From assembly GCF_003946645.1 (NCBI RefSeq), contig NZ_RHOU01000010.1:27083-91082 (forward strand): a DNA stretch of 64,000 bases, given 5' to 3'. The notes under the pieces were generated by a model, which saw only the letters and a program-made list of their open reading frames with translations, made no database searches and was not told where the DNA came from. The position numbers were made by a program, and so were the translations under genes. Positions 8,468 through 16,561 of the stretch are shown in pieces. How positions within the stretch are numbered: position 1 is the stretch's first letter; each line of letters opens with the position of its first letter. The stretch is from Lapidilactobacillus wuchangensis. Its GTDB lineage: Bacteria; Bacillota; Bacilli; Lactobacillales; Lactobacillaceae.

Positions 8468-8495
8468 TTGCTCATTGATGAGTTCATGTTATACT
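8468..8495 (+). promoter_or_regulatory. Promoter of the second antisense RNA
   Basis: TTGCTC (8468-8473) and TATACT (8490-8495), 16 bases apart, at the same relative place as in the other two antitoxin copies. Confidence 0.6.
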
Positions 8496-8501
8496 GAAGA
8501 T

Positions 8502-8617
8502 ATTAAAAGAAGTGATTGCGCGGTTGGCAATCACTCCTCATGGAACCGTTAAAATGGTGGCCAGTTGTTTAATCTAAAAACCGCTTAACTCGCCAAAGTT
8601 AGGAGCGGTTTTTTTGT
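8502..8617 (+). ncRNA. Antisense RNA antitoxin, second copy
   Basis: Same element order as the copy at 2.6 kb: GAAGTGATTGCG with a pairing GCAATCACTC, then CATGGAACCGTTAAAATGGTGGCC, then the terminator AAACCGCT/AGCGGTTT with a T tract ending near 8616. It converges on a toxin remnant on the minus strand. The ends are predicted. Confidence 0.65.
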
Positions 8618-8622
8618 TTCAT

Positions 8623-8694
8623 CTATTTTTTTAGGTCGTTGTTCGCAGTCAGCAAGGCAATGACAAACATGCCAAAAGCTAACATTAGCTCCAA
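8623..8694 (-). pseudogene. Holin-like type I toxin, N-terminally shortened copy
   Basis: The minus strand encodes (L)ELMLAFGMFVIALLTANNDLKK, 23 residues. It aligns with residues 8-29 of the intact toxin at 2472, but the conserved start (MSIYET) is missing. The only starts are TTG 8694 or ATG 8685, and neither has well-placed ribosome-binding bases. The DNA upstream is taken up by the bidirectional terminator at 8704-8757. It is probably a decayed toxin whose antitoxin RNA gene remains. A short functional peptide from the TTG cannot be ruled out. Confidence 0.55.
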
Positions 8695-8703
8695 TGGAAC
8701 ATC

Positions 8704-8757
8704 AAAAAAGGACTCGTCAACCTGATTGAAAAATCAGATTGCGAGTTCTTTTTTTTG
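8704..8757. terminator. Bidirectional terminator next to the AraC gene
   Basis: AAAGGACTCG and CGAGTTCTTT flank an inner CTGATT/AATCAG hairpin, with A and T tracts on both sides. It sits 4 bases after the AraC-type gene stop. Confidence 0.75.
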
Positions 8758-8760
8758 TGG

Positions 8761-9657
8761 TTATTGTTGCTCTAATTGCTGCACTTGAGCGCTTAAATCT
8801 ACGCCGGGGTCGACTTGGTTGTTGTTCAAGAAAGTATGAGTGTAAGCTTGGCGATACTGATTAGGCGTCAGGTGGTTTTTCTTTTTAAAGAGGCGCTCGA
8901 AGTATTTCACGTCGCTGAAGAAAGCTGACTCACTAATAGCTTTAACTGATTCCTTGGTCGATAACAAAAGTAACTTAGCATAATCCAGTCGCAATTGATT
9001 GGTGTACGCCATGATGGTCAAGCCAGTTTCACGTTTAAAAATCCGATTAAGATAATCAGGGTTCATGAAAAACTGAGCCGCAATTTCCGGCAAACTTTGA
9101 TGTTGAGCCAAATTGATCCGCAGCCATTCTTTAATCTCATTAAGTGAAGTTTGATGCGTCGTGGCTTGGGCATTCTGATTGCGTACCGCATCAGCTAAAG
9201 TCAGAATTAAGAGTGATGTTTGATAATCGCTTGTTAGCGGGCGAATGGCAGCGTTATGGGCAAAGTCCAATAACTGTTGCGCCGCTATAACGGTCTGCGA
9301 GAATTCATTTAAATGATAAAAGCGGGGCAAACTGATCTGATTTGCTGACTTCTGTTCAGTAACATTAATTTGATAATTGCCGTGTTGAATAAAGTGACAC
9401 CAAATGAAGCTACTTTTCTCAACGGTCGGTTGAGCGCCAGTGATGGTTTCAAAAGGAAAAACAGTTAGAATATCACCAGGACCAACATGAAAAGTCTGCT
9501 CAGCAATTTGTAGATGGACTTGGCCACTCAGCCCAATAATTAATTCGGTATCTTGTTGATGAGTCATTTGATGATGCCGCCAGCCTAATTCGGCAGTAAA
9601 CTGGCCACTTTGTAAATAATGAACCGGTGTGTTTAACGAGAACTGTAAATTTTCCAT
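8761..9657 (-). CDS. AraC-family transcriptional regulator
   Basis: A 298-residue regulator. The start at ATG 9657 follows TAGGAG by five bases. An upstream in-frame ATG at 9684 has no site. The N-terminal half (residues 1-150) is a cupin-like sensor (ELIIGLSGQVHLQIAEQTFHVGPGDILTVFPFE). The C-terminal 100 residues hold two AraC helix-turn-helix motifs (LPEIAAQFFMNPDYLNRIFKRETG and VKAISESAFFSDVKYFERLFKKK), with the typical LTPNQYRQ after the second. A tail of about 30 residues (LNNNQVDPGVDLSAQ) follows. Such proteins usually control nearby sugar-use genes, but none lies here, so the target and ligand are unknown. Confidence 0.9.
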   Translation of the reverse strand: MENLQFSLNTPVHYLQSGQFTAELGWRHHQMTHQQDTELIIGLSGQVHLQIAEQTFHVGPGDILTVFPFETITGAQPTVEKSSFIWCHFIQHGNYQINVTEQKSANQISLPRFYHLNEFSQTVIAAQQLLDFAHNAAIRPLTSDYQTSLLILTLADAVRNQNAQATTHQTSLNEIKEWLRINLAQHQSLPEIAAQFFMNPDYLNRIFKRETGLTIMAYTNQLRLDYAKLLLLSTKESVKAISESAFFSDVKYFERLFKKKNHLTPNQYRQAYTHTFLNNNQVDPGVDLSAQVQQLEQQ

Positions 9658-9819
9658 AACTACTCCTAAGTCGAAAAAATCCACCTTTTCTTTAGTATAC
9701 CAAAAAGTTTATCGGCCGATTCGTTTGCCCGGTCAATTTTTAGCCCCATTGTTGCTCGATAATTGTCCGACACCTGATGTGCTATTAAAAACAACGCTTA
9801 TTTTGGTCAGGCGCTGGTG

Positions 9820-9848
9820 TTGGCTTAATGACCAAACCATGTTAAACT
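9820..9848 (+). promoter_or_regulatory. Promoter of the third antisense RNA
   Basis: TTGGCT (9820-9825) and TAAACT (9843-9848), 17 bases apart. The -35 matches that of the 2.6-kb copy. Confidence 0.55.
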
Positions 9849-9854
9849 GAAGAT

Positions 9855-9967
9855 ACAAAAGAAGTGCCTGCGCGGCTAGCAGACACTCCCCATGGAACCG
9901 ATAAAACGGTGGCCAAGTTATTTATCAAAAACCGCTAACTCGGCAAAGTTATTGGCGGTTTTTTATT
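9855..9967 (+). ncRNA. Antisense RNA antitoxin, third copy
   Basis: GAAGTGCCTGCG pairs with GCAGACACTC, then CATGGAACCGATAAAACGGTGGCC, then the terminator AAAACCGC/GCGGTTTT (9927-9965). It is the closest relative of the 8.5-kb copy. It converges on a toxin remnant at 9972. The ends are predicted. Confidence 0.65.
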
Positions 9968-9971
9968 TGGT

Positions 9972-10043
9972 CTATTTTTTAGAATCGCTGTTGGCTGACA
10001 ATAGCGCAATGATAAGCATACCAAAGGCGATCATCAGCTCCAC
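9972..10043 (-). pseudogene. Holin-like type I toxin, N-terminally shortened copy
   Basis: Minus strand (V)ELMIAFGMLIIALLSANSDSKK, 23 residues, related to the toxins at 2472 and 8694. An in-frame TGA lies two codons upstream of the GTG, so the usual MSxYE start is gone. GGAG lies only 3 bases before the next ATG. It is likely inactive, although the antitoxin RNA unit opposite looks complete. Confidence 0.52.
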
Positions 10044-10149
10044 TCTTCAAGAATAGCCACCGCTTAACTTTCCATGTATCCTCAGGCTAGCATATTGTTC
10101 AGTTATCTTCAATCTGAAAATTGAACACCACTACTTAGCCACCACTTAC

Positions 10150-10208
10150 AAAATCTGCCTAACAATCTCTCTGGTAAAAAACGAAGATTGTTAGGCAGAT
10201 TTGTGTTT
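10150..10208. terminator. Hairpin terminator downstream of the GST gene
   Basis: AAATCTGCCTAACAATCT pairs with AGATTGTTAGGCAGATTT, a perfect 18-base stem, followed by GTGTTTT on the plus strand and AAAA-rich DNA on the other side. It lies 36 bases past the GST stop. Confidence 0.7.
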
Positions 10209-10243
10209 TATCCGGATGATTCAATTGTTTAATGATGTGATAA

Positions 10244-10876
10244 TTATTTGTCCTGCAGGCTATGTGGTTTGCCCTCTTGCGCTAAGACACGTTGAACGGC
10301 GGGACGTTGGCGCATTTGCTGGTCGAATTTTTCGAGACCAGCTAGGTTCTTGAAGCCGAATTCCAAGCGACGTAGCCAATTGGTCATCACAAATAAATAG
10401 GCGTCTGGCGCGGAGAATTGGTTGTTGACTAAATAATTGGCGTTTAGCAAAATCTGATTCAGATACTGCAACCTTGGCGCTACTCGGCTGTAGACAAGTT
10501 CTTTGGAATCCTTGGTATTTGGCAACCAGTTGCCCTTCCGAAAAGGTGAGATAAAGTTCTTGTGGAGCTCGGTGGCAATGTAGTTTAAGTACATGCGTTG
10601 CTGCCAATAATCATCAGAATCATAAATGGCAATCAAATTCTTGGTGGGTTCCGTCACACATAAATATTCCAGAATAACGGCACATTCTGTGATTAGGCGG
10701 CCATCGTTGGTTTCTAGCGTTGGCACATATGACTTGGCGTTGATTTGGTTATAATCGCCACCAGCCCAAGTTTTCGTATCCAAATTGACTTTTTCCAACT
10801 GATAATCTTGGCCAATTTCTTCTAACAAGATATGTGGTGCCAGTGAACTAGCTCCTGAAGCGTAAAAGAGTTTCAC
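10244..10876 (-). CDS. Glutathione S-transferase family protein
   Basis: A 210-residue protein with an N-terminal thioredoxin-like GST domain (MKLFYASGASSLAPHILLEEIG). The loop SYVPTLETNDG has the cis-proline of the family, and TECAVILEYL contains the glutathione-contact region. An all-helical C-terminal domain covers residues 85-200 (YLFVMTNWLRRLEFGFKNLAG). This is the beta-class GstA-like pattern, which conjugates glutathione or acts as a disulfide reductase or dehalogenase. The serine-rich start (SGASS) replaces the more usual SPGACS. AGGAGG lies 8 bases upstream of the ATG. The next gene upstream (alpha/beta hydrolase) is 25 bases away on the same strand, so the two may be co-transcribed. 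Confidence 0.85.
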   Translation of the reverse strand: MKLFYASGASSLAPHILLEEIGQDYQLEKVNLDTKTWAGGDYNQINAKSYVPTLETNDGRLITECAVILEYLCVTEPTKNLIAIYDSDDYWQQRMYLNYIATELHKNFISPFRKGNWLPNTKDSKELVYSRVAPRLQYLNQILLNANYLVNNQFSAPDAYLFVMTNWLRRLEFGFKNLAGLEKFDQQMRQRPAVQRVLAQEGKPHSLQDK

Positions 10877-10901
10877 TGCAATAGCCTCCTTCGGTCATCG
10901 G

Positions 10902-11834
10902 TTAGAGCTGATATTTTTTAAGAAACCAAGCTACTTTTTTCTGGTAGGCGGCGGGATCGATTGGGAACGATTCGGCGTGATTAGCCTGCGGAACTAACCA
11001 AAGTTCCTTAGGTGCAGTAGTGGCCCGATAATTATCGAGACACATGGCAGTTGGCACATAAGTATCAGCTTCGCCGTGAATGAAGAAGATTGGTCGGGTA
11101 TTCTTTTCCAAGGCGGCGATTGAGTCAACGTCGTCAATGTTAAAACCGAGGACGAAATGATTGATCAAATTGACGATCGGCAACACAGGAAACTTAGGCA
11201 AATGAAACTCGACTTTCGCACGGTATGCTAATTGCGCTGGCAGCGAGCTGTAGCCGCAATCTTCGATGATGCCTTTGACTTGTGGCGGTAAGTCTTCACC
11301 GCTCATCATCATGACGATGGCGCCACCCATGCTAACGCCAAAGAGGATGATTTCACAGTCGTCGCCTAAATAATCAACTAGATCCAGACACCAATCACGA
11401 TAATCTAGCCGATCTAAGCCGCCAAAATTAACCCAATTGCCCGAACTTTCACCATGGCCACGATTATCAGGCATTAACACGTTATAACCTAAATCTTGGT
11501 ACATTTTGGCAAAAGCGGCCATGGTTGGGGCACTGCCGTGATAACCGTGGGCAATGACGACTACCTTTTTGGTCGGTTCGGGATGGGGAATGTAAACAGC
11601 ATGAATGCGATTTTTAGGATCATTGTCGTAAAGCCACCAATTCTCAGTGGGTTGATCATCCAGCCATTCATGGGCACGTTGATAAAGTTCATGATAGTGA
11701 TTATTATCAGTTTGGGCCGTGGGATGTTCATCAAGGCGGCCGAAACCATAGCGGTAAAGTTCAGAAGTCACCACGCCCATGCCAATAAAAGCGGCACTAG
11801 GAATGCCAATTTGAGCTACTTTTTTCCAATTCAT
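10902..11834 (-). CDS. Membrane-anchored alpha/beta hydrolase
   Basis: A 310-residue protein starting MNWKKVAQIGIPSAAF, with GAGGTGA seven bases upstream. It has an N-terminal hydrophobic anchor (residues 6-24) and then an alpha/beta hydrolase core: VVIAHGYHG (oxyanion region), MPDNRGHGESSG, nucleophile elbow GVSMGG (serine at about 169), acid HGEADTYVP and histidine QANHAES. It matches the bacterial BEM46-like lipases and esterases that sit on the outer face of the membrane. The substrate is unknown. It lies between the GST gene and the tyrosine-phosphatase gene on the same strand, with gaps of 25 and 78 bases. Confidence 0.87.
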   Translation of the reverse strand: MNWKKVAQIGIPSAAFIGMGVVTSELYRYGFGRLDEHPTAQTDNNHYHELYQRAHEWLDDQPTENWWLYDNDPKNRIHAVYIPHPEPTKKVVVIAHGYHGSAPTMAAFAKMYQDLGYNVLMPDNRGHGESSGNWVNFGGLDRLDYRDWCLDLVDYLGDDCEIILFGVSMGGAIVMMMSGEDLPPQVKGIIEDCGYSSLPAQLAYRAKVEFHLPKFPVLPIVNLINHFVLGFNIDDVDSIAALEKNTRPIFFIHGEADTYVPTAMCLDNYRATTAPKELWLVPQANHAESFPIDPAAYQKKVAWFLKKYQL

Positions 11835-11912
11835 TTTGTTCACCTCACTGAAAGTATTCTCACTTTCATGGTAACTGAAGCGTCTGAAGGCGGGCAAATA
11901 TTTGGCTCAACT

Positions 11913-12725
11913 TTAATTCAAGAATTTCTGGCGAAAAGTGTCTAAATCAGTCGGACTCAAATGCAAAGCTTCTTGCCAATAATTAGCAATTCCGCCATAA
12001 CCAATGGCGACAGTCTGCAAGGCGCCTTGAATATATAAGGCCTCGCCCGTTTTGGTATTCATTTTGGCGACGGCGGCTTGGACGGCATCGTTGTTAAGTG
12101 CTGTTTGGCCGTCAGGAAAGTCGTACAGATCATTGGTCAACAAGTAGTCTTGAATAATCGTGTCGGTTGGAACGCCCAGTGCCATTAAAATTAGGGCCGC
12201 GGTCATGCCAGTACGGTCTTTACCAGCCGCACAGTGGAAAACAGTGGCGGCATCAGTTGCCTGGCCTAAAAGTACAGTGAATGTTTTGGCAAAAGCAGCT
12301 TGGCTATGAGGATTTAAAATCACGTTTTGATATATTTGCGCAACGGGATCAGTTAACTTGGGCTGGCGATGACTACCCTTAAGCAGACGCTGAATGCCGT
12401 GATAATTAATAATACGATCGAAATTAGTCGTCGGATAAACGGGATTGAGCACAACTTGAACGTTGGGCCATGCTTGGTCAGGATAGGCGCTTTGTTCTGA
12501 AGGTGCGCGAAGGTCAATATCCCAGTCAATGTTGAGATCACTGAGTAGGACGCAATCATCAGAGGTTAGGCCGCCAAGGGAAGCCGCGCGATAAATCTTT
12601 TGCCAAGCCACGGTCTGTCCGGAAGTTGTTTGATAGCCACCGAGATCACGAAAATTAACCGTGCCAGTCAGCGGAATGACGCGTTGCGGAGTCGTGTGCG
12701 AATGATTTTGTTGATTGTTTGTCAT
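11913..12725 (-). CDS. Tyrosine/serine protein phosphatase (Tyr_phosphatase3 family)
   Basis: A 270-residue phosphatase. The signature loop HCAAGKDRTG (cysteine at about 164, arginine six residues later) is intact. The N-terminal NFRDLGGYQT motif and the downstream DYLLTND segment are typical of the Listeria LipA/Enterococcus-like Tyr_phosphatase3 family. These act on phosphotyrosine, phosphoserine or phosphoinositides. No signal peptide is seen, so the protein is probably cytoplasmic. GGTGATTTC precedes the ATG at 12725. No kinase partner lies nearby. Confidence 0.9.
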   Translation of the reverse strand: MTNNQQNHSHTTPQRVIPLTGTVNFRDLGGYQTTSGQTVAWQKIYRAASLGGLTSDDCVLLSDLNIDWDIDLRAPSEQSAYPDQAWPNVQVVLNPVYPTTNFDRIINYHGIQRLLKGSHRQPKLTDPVAQIYQNVILNPHSQAAFAKTFTVLLGQATDAATVFHCAAGKDRTGMTAALILMALGVPTDTIIQDYLLTNDLYDFPDGQTALNNDAVQAAVAKMNTKTGEALYIQGALQTVAIGYGGIANYWQEALHLSPTDLDTFRQKFLN

Positions 12726-12919
12726 GAAATCACCTTCGTTGGTTGTTTTGATGGATATGTAATCGTATTTGCGGCCGTAACTTTAGAATTGTCAGCAATC
12801 ATCAACTGAGATCATGGCTACAGTAGAATTTATTCGGAGACAAATGGAAAAGCTGTCTAGTTGACGACTGAATATAATGTCTTTGGTTAGCAATCTGGCT
12901 GTCTTGTGACGTAAATTTA

Positions 12920-13165
12920 GGGTGAGAGTTGAAAACAGAATTGAGTCTGACTCTGTTCCGGGCTGCTTGGCGTGGAACGCGGCCGACGTTGATCTGAGCC
13001 AATTACAAACCAAATTGTCTCAGATACAAGTCTTATTGTAAGTGCTAAAGCACCAACAATAATTTGGCGGCTGACGCCAAGATCCCTCCACGCCGTCTGG
13101 AGTTGAGTTGGCACACTTTATTCTTGTTAGTGTTCAAGGCAATATTGTGGGATTGCGTTTAGCAT
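12920..13165. repeat. Family A structured repeat, single copy
   Basis: GGAAC orientation, with outer stem CTTGGCGT/ACGCCAAG, hairpin CTGAG/CTCAG and hairpin TTATTGT/ACAATAA. The outer stem differs from the usual GGTTGT/ACAACC on both strands of the stem. No inverted partner is present. Family B copies start 20 bases later. Confidence 0.85.
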
Positions 13166-13182
13166 TCAAATTGGGTCACATT

Positions 13183-13480
13183 TTCAATTTAAATCCCTTA
13201 CGCCAAAAGCCGGCACCTATCACAACTTGCTGAAACGTGTTCGAGGTGCCAGACTGCTAGGTGTAATTTAATTATTCACTCGATCTGGTTGCACCAGCTC
13301 AAGCAAATAATTGAAATTACACTACACAGTCTACCCGGCACCTGTCACAACTTGGTTGAAACGTGTTCGAGGTGCCAAATGGCTATGGCTAATTTAAATA
13401 TCTGCTCGATCGGTTAGCACCGCTCAATCAGATATTTGAAATTACCCTACGCCAAAAGCCCGGCACCTCTCACACTCTGT
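13183..13480 (+). repeat. Family B hairpin repeats, half copy plus two tandem copies
   Basis: A 3' half (13183-13228) is followed by full copies at 13231-13352 and 13357-13480. The outer stem in both full copies is AGGTGCC/GGCACCT. In the first, the inner stems are AGACTG/CAGTCT, GTAATTT/AAATTAC and CTGGT/ACCAG. In the second they are TAATTT/AAATTA, AAATATCTG/CAGATATTT and CGGT/ACCG. The last copy ends about 60 bases before the glycosyltransferase start. Confidence 0.85.
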
Positions 13481-13542
13481 AACTAGTAGTTTAGTTATTT
13501 GTCGTATATAATTGAGGTTAGGAATTGAAAGGCAGGATATCA

Positions 13543-14424
13543 ATGGCGATTACCCCGTTATTTAGCGTTATAATGCCGATTTATAATTTAGAGAAGTATA
13601 TTGATCGGGCTGTTAAAAGTATTTTAAATCAATCTTATCGTCAATTGCAGATCATCATTATTGATGATGGTTCGACTGATCAGACGCCGCAGCATTTGGC
13701 TCATTGGGCTGAGGTTGATTCGCGTGTTGAAGTTCATCGTCAAGAGAATCAAGGTATTTCGGCCGCTCGAAATTTCGGGATGACCTTTGTTAAGGGTGAT
13801 TTTCTGACGTTTCTTGATGGGGATGATTGGGTCGAGCATCGCTATATCGAATATATGGCGACGGCTTTTCGGCAGTATCAGCCAGATATGGTAATTTGCG
13901 GTTACGCCATCGATCCACCGCATCGAAGCGCCGCCACGAAAGAAGAATCTGGTATTTTAACACGTAAGGAAGCAATTGGTCGGATTTTAAAATTGGGCGG
14001 TAGCGTTCGCGGTTACACGTGGAATAAGGGCTATTTGATTGACGTGATTCGCACCAATAATCTCCAGTTTGACATTCATATTGGTTTAATGGAAGATCAG
14101 CTATTTAATGTTCAATATGCCAATCTTTGCGAACGGTTCTATTTCGACACGCAGCCGTTATATCATTACGTGCAGCGTTCTGACAGTATTATTCATGGTT
14201 TCGATTTGCAAAAAGTACCGGACAATTTTGTTGCTAATTATCGGATTTTTCAAGAATTAAATCGCGCTAAAAGTAAGACTGTGTCATCTATGACCTCACA
14301 AAAAAAGACAGCTCAACAATTAGCCCGTCGCAAAGCACGGCGACAACGACGGCGGGCGTTGCAAGCTGCCAATGAATTAACTTCGAAAATTACGGATTTA
14401 GACGATCGCGTACGTGATATTTAA
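13543..14424 (+). CDS. Family 2 glycosyltransferase
   Basis: A 293-residue GT2 enzyme starting MAITPLFSVIMPIYNLEKYI. The nucleotide-sugar fold is clear: IIIDDGSTDQTP (about 33-45), ISAARNFGM, the DxD-like motif FLDGDDWVE (about 89-97) and a later acidic catalytic region GLMEDQLFN. Such enzymes add sugars to wall or capsular polysaccharides at the inner face of the membrane. The C-terminus is a strongly basic stretch (ARRKARRQRRRALQ) that could bind membrane or nucleic acid. No polysaccharide operon surrounds it, so it is an orphan. Its 3' end overlaps the convergent gene at 14390-14632 by 35 bases. Confidence 0.88.
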   Translation: MAITPLFSVIMPIYNLEKYIDRAVKSILNQSYRQLQIIIIDDGSTDQTPQHLAHWAEVDSRVEVHRQENQGISAARNFGMTFVKGDFLTFLDGDDWVEHRYIEYMATAFRQYQPDMVICGYAIDPPHRSAATKEESGILTRKEAIGRILKLGGSVRGYTWNKGYLIDVIRTNNLQFDIHIGLMEDQLFNVQYANLCERFYFDTQPLYHYVQRSDSIIHGFDLQKVPDNFVANYRIFQELNRAKSKTVSSMTSQKKTAQQLARRKARRQRRRALQAANELTSKITDLDDRVRDI

Positions 14425-14632
14425 TCACCGGGGCATTGTCAACATCTTGTTGATGGGCATCTTTCTCAAAATAAACCGCAAATGAGTTTTCTTGAGTGGC
14501 GTCTTCAACAATAATCAACGGCGATTGTAAAACGTTACGTTCCTTAAAGATTTCGGCACTCCGTTGAGCAGCTGCAAAGTCATGAGCATTAGCAATGGAA
14601 TCACCAGGGTTAAAAAAGACATCTTCAGACAT
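14390..14632 (-). CDS. Small hypothetical protein, 3'-overlapping the glycosyltransferase
   Basis: An 80-residue acidic protein beginning MSEDVFFNPGDSIANAHDFAAA. GGAG lies 7 bases upstream of the ATG at 14632. No membrane segment or known motif is evident. The sequence reads like a small soluble alpha/beta protein (SPLIIVEDATQENSFAVYFEKD). The last 35 bases overlap the end of the convergent glycosyltransferase gene, so both C-termini are fixed by one another. I do not recognise the family. The ribosome-binding site and composition support a real gene. Confidence 0.65.
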   Translation of the reverse strand: MSEDVFFNPGDSIANAHDFAAAQRSAEIFKERNVLQSPLIIVEDATQENSFAVYFEKDAHQQDVDNAPVIKYHVRDRLNP

Positions 14633-14737
14633 ATTAATCAGCTCCTTTACTTAAATTATAGCGGTTAAACTGCTAAACAACTAAAAATAACACTTAATTT
14701 CGCGGTTTTTCCGGGAATAGGAGAAAGTGGTAGTACG

Positions 14738-15397
14738 ATGGAAATTAACGTTAATCATACAACAATTTATTACGTGCAGAGTGGTCAAGGCCAACCACTA
14801 ATTTTGTTACATGGCAATGGTGAAAGTCATCAAATTTTTGACAAATTGGTGCCAACTTTAAGTGCCTATTATCAAGTTTTCGCCTTGGATAATCGTGGCC
14901 AAGGGAAAAGCGCGCCGGTCCATGAATTACATTATCAGGATATGGCCAATGACGTGGTTGATTTTATTCACCAATTAGGTTTGGAAAAGCCACTGCTGTA
15001 CGGTTTTAGTGACGGTGGTATTATTGGTTTACTGATTGCCAGCCAGCATCCGGATTTATTAGGCAGATTAATGGTCAGTGGGGCCAATCTCAATCCCAAC
15101 GGCTTACATAGCGCCGAGCGTTTCTACTATTGGAATTTGCATCTTTGGTCACGACGGCCGGAATTGCGGATTCTCAATACCGAGCCGAACATTACGCAGA
15201 CTGATCTACAGCGGATTACCGTGCCAACTTTAGTGATGGCTGGTGAGAAAGATTCCGTGAAAATCAGTCATACCCGTTATATTTCTGATCAAATTCCCAA
15301 TTGCCAGTTAATGATTTTGCCAAAAGAATCGCATGGCAGCTACGTGGTCAATAGTTTCAAATTGCTGCCGATCATTCGTAAGTTTGCTGAAGAATAA
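14738..15397 (+). CDS. Alpha/beta hydrolase
   Basis: A 219-residue single-domain alpha/beta hydrolase. Landmarks are LILLHGNGES (oxyanion loop), ALDNRGQGKSAP, nucleophile elbow GFSDGG (serine at about 91), acid VMAGEKDSVK and histidine PKESHGSYV. The short cap region and the length (about 220, against 260-280 for many esterases) suggest a small lid. GGAGAAAG precedes the ATG. It is convergent with the GNAT gene and the two share a terminator. The substrate is unknown. Confidence 0.87.
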   Translation: MEINVNHTTIYYVQSGQGQPLILLHGNGESHQIFDKLVPTLSAYYQVFALDNRGQGKSAPVHELHYQDMANDVVDFIHQLGLEKPLLYGFSDGGIIGLLIASQHPDLLGRLMVSGANLNPNGLHSAERFYYWNLHLWSRRPELRILNTEPNITQTDLQRITVPTLVMAGEKDSVKISHTRYISDQIPNCQLMILPKESHGSYVVNSFKLLPIIRKFAEE

Positions 15398-15406
15398 ATG
15401 AAATAT

Positions 15407-15474
15407 AAAAAAGCAGTTCTAAAAGTTACCTCACTTCAAAACTGAGTGAACTTTTGGTCCTGCTTTTTTTTCGC
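15407..15474. terminator. Bidirectional terminator between hydrolase and GNAT genes
   Basis: AAAAAAGCAG and CTGCTTTTTTTT flank AAAAGTT/AACTTTT and CTCA/TGAG stems. The last codons of the GNAT gene (minus strand) lie inside this hairpin. Confidence 0.8.
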
Positions 15475-15967
15475 GAAAAATTAAGATCTTGGTTGCAAAA
15501 TTCTGACCCGCAGTCTGATAGCTGCCGTTTTTAAAATCGACGCCACCTAAATGATGATAAAAACCTAGCGCTTGGCGATTAGTCGCTAAACAGGTTACGG
15601 TCAAGGGCAATAACTGTTGTTGGCGCAATTGTTGAAGCTTGGCTTGCCAGAGTAAGCGGCCGACCCCGTGTTTTTGCTGGCGTGGGTCCAAGTAAATCGC
15701 ATAAATTTCACCTGGTGCAGTTGGTTGCAGCGCTGCTGTATGTTGCGCCCCGCCGGTAATGAAGCCAACGATTTCTTGGCTGGCGTCGATGGCGACTAGC
15801 GCTCCAGCTTGTTGATAAATTTGTTGCCATAATTGCAGTCGCTGGTCATATGAATGCTGCTCGATCACGCTGGCTGGTAACAGGTTTTGATAAGTTTGGT
15901 GCCAACTTGCCACATGAATCCGGGCGACAGCAGCGGCATCACTTTGTACCATTGGTCTAATTTGCAT
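15431..15967 (-). CDS. GNAT-family N-acetyltransferase
   Basis: A 178-residue acetyltransferase. ATG 15967 (MQIRPMVQSDAAAVARIH) is chosen because GGAG is 6 bases away. The ATG just before it is only 3 bases from that site. The acetyl-CoA loop is DPRQQKHGVGRLLW (Q-x-x-G-x-G pattern), followed by LTVTCLATNRQALGFYHHLGG, typical of the GNAT fold. The substrate cannot be told. The C-terminal tail (REKKAGPKVHSVLK) is encoded by the arm of the shared terminator. A family A repeat begins about 20 bases upstream of the start. Confidence 0.85.
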   Translation of the reverse strand: MQIRPMVQSDAAAVARIHVASWHQTYQNLLPASVIEQHSYDQRLQLWQQIYQQAGALVAIDASQEIVGFITGGAQHTAALQPTAPGEIYAIYLDPRQQKHGVGRLLWQAKLQQLRQQQLLPLTVTCLATNRQALGFYHHLGGVDFKNGSYQTAGQNFATKILIFREKKAGPKVHSVLK

Positions 15968-15984
15968 CATTATCTCCTTAGTTG

Positions 15985-16530
15985 AGAACGGCAGGGGCCC
16001 AGCGATTTTATGGGCGTGGAACGCTGTGGCCATCGATTTGAGCTTATTGCTAGCGCAACAATCTCAAATACGAGGCTTATTCTAAGCAATAAATTGCTAA
16101 GAATAATTTCACAGCTGACGCCAATCGCTGGGCCCCTGCCTAGATTGAATAGTTGAATTGCTCACCGCTGATTTGAATAATCGCTGGTAACAACTTATTA
16201 AGTCTAACTGACGATCTTTCAAAACAAATGAGATGTGGTTAGTCAAGATTGCTAAGATCACTTTAAGCTGTCAGCTCAATTTAAATCAAGCAGATTTAAC
16301 CCGCTACAGTTGCCTTAACATCTAGCCAAAGTGAAGTGAACCACTTCAACTCCAGACGGAATGGAGGGCGTGGTTGTCAGCCGCCAAATTATTGTTGGTG
16401 CTTTAGCACTTACAATAAGACCTGTATTGAAGACTTTTGAAAAAAGGCTTCAATCAGCGTCGGCCGCGTTCCACAACCAGCAAGCCCGCAATGCAGTCAG
16501 ACGCAATTCTGTTTTATCGCCTTCACTAAG
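15985..16530. repeat. Family A repeat island, inverted pair
   Basis: Left copy 15987-16140 has a perfect outer stem GGCAGGGGCCCAGCGATT/AATCGCTGGGCCCCTGCC, then GGCGT/ACGCC, GCTGTG/CACAGC and hairpin TTATTCT/AGAATAA with GCAAT/ATTGC. Right copy about 16330-16525 has GGTTGT/ACAACC, TTGAAG/CTTCAA and a perfect GTTGAAGTG/CACTTCAAC hairpin at its left edge. No gene is seen in the gap. Confidence 0.85.
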
Positions 16531-16561
16531 GGCTTTGAACCTTTCTGAGAGCAACGCGCCA

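Noticed and set aside
13183..13480. Tandem repeats that might be a CRISPR array
   Set aside because: Each unit is a 120-base imperfect palindrome with no alternation of short repeats and unique spacers, and no cas genes are near.
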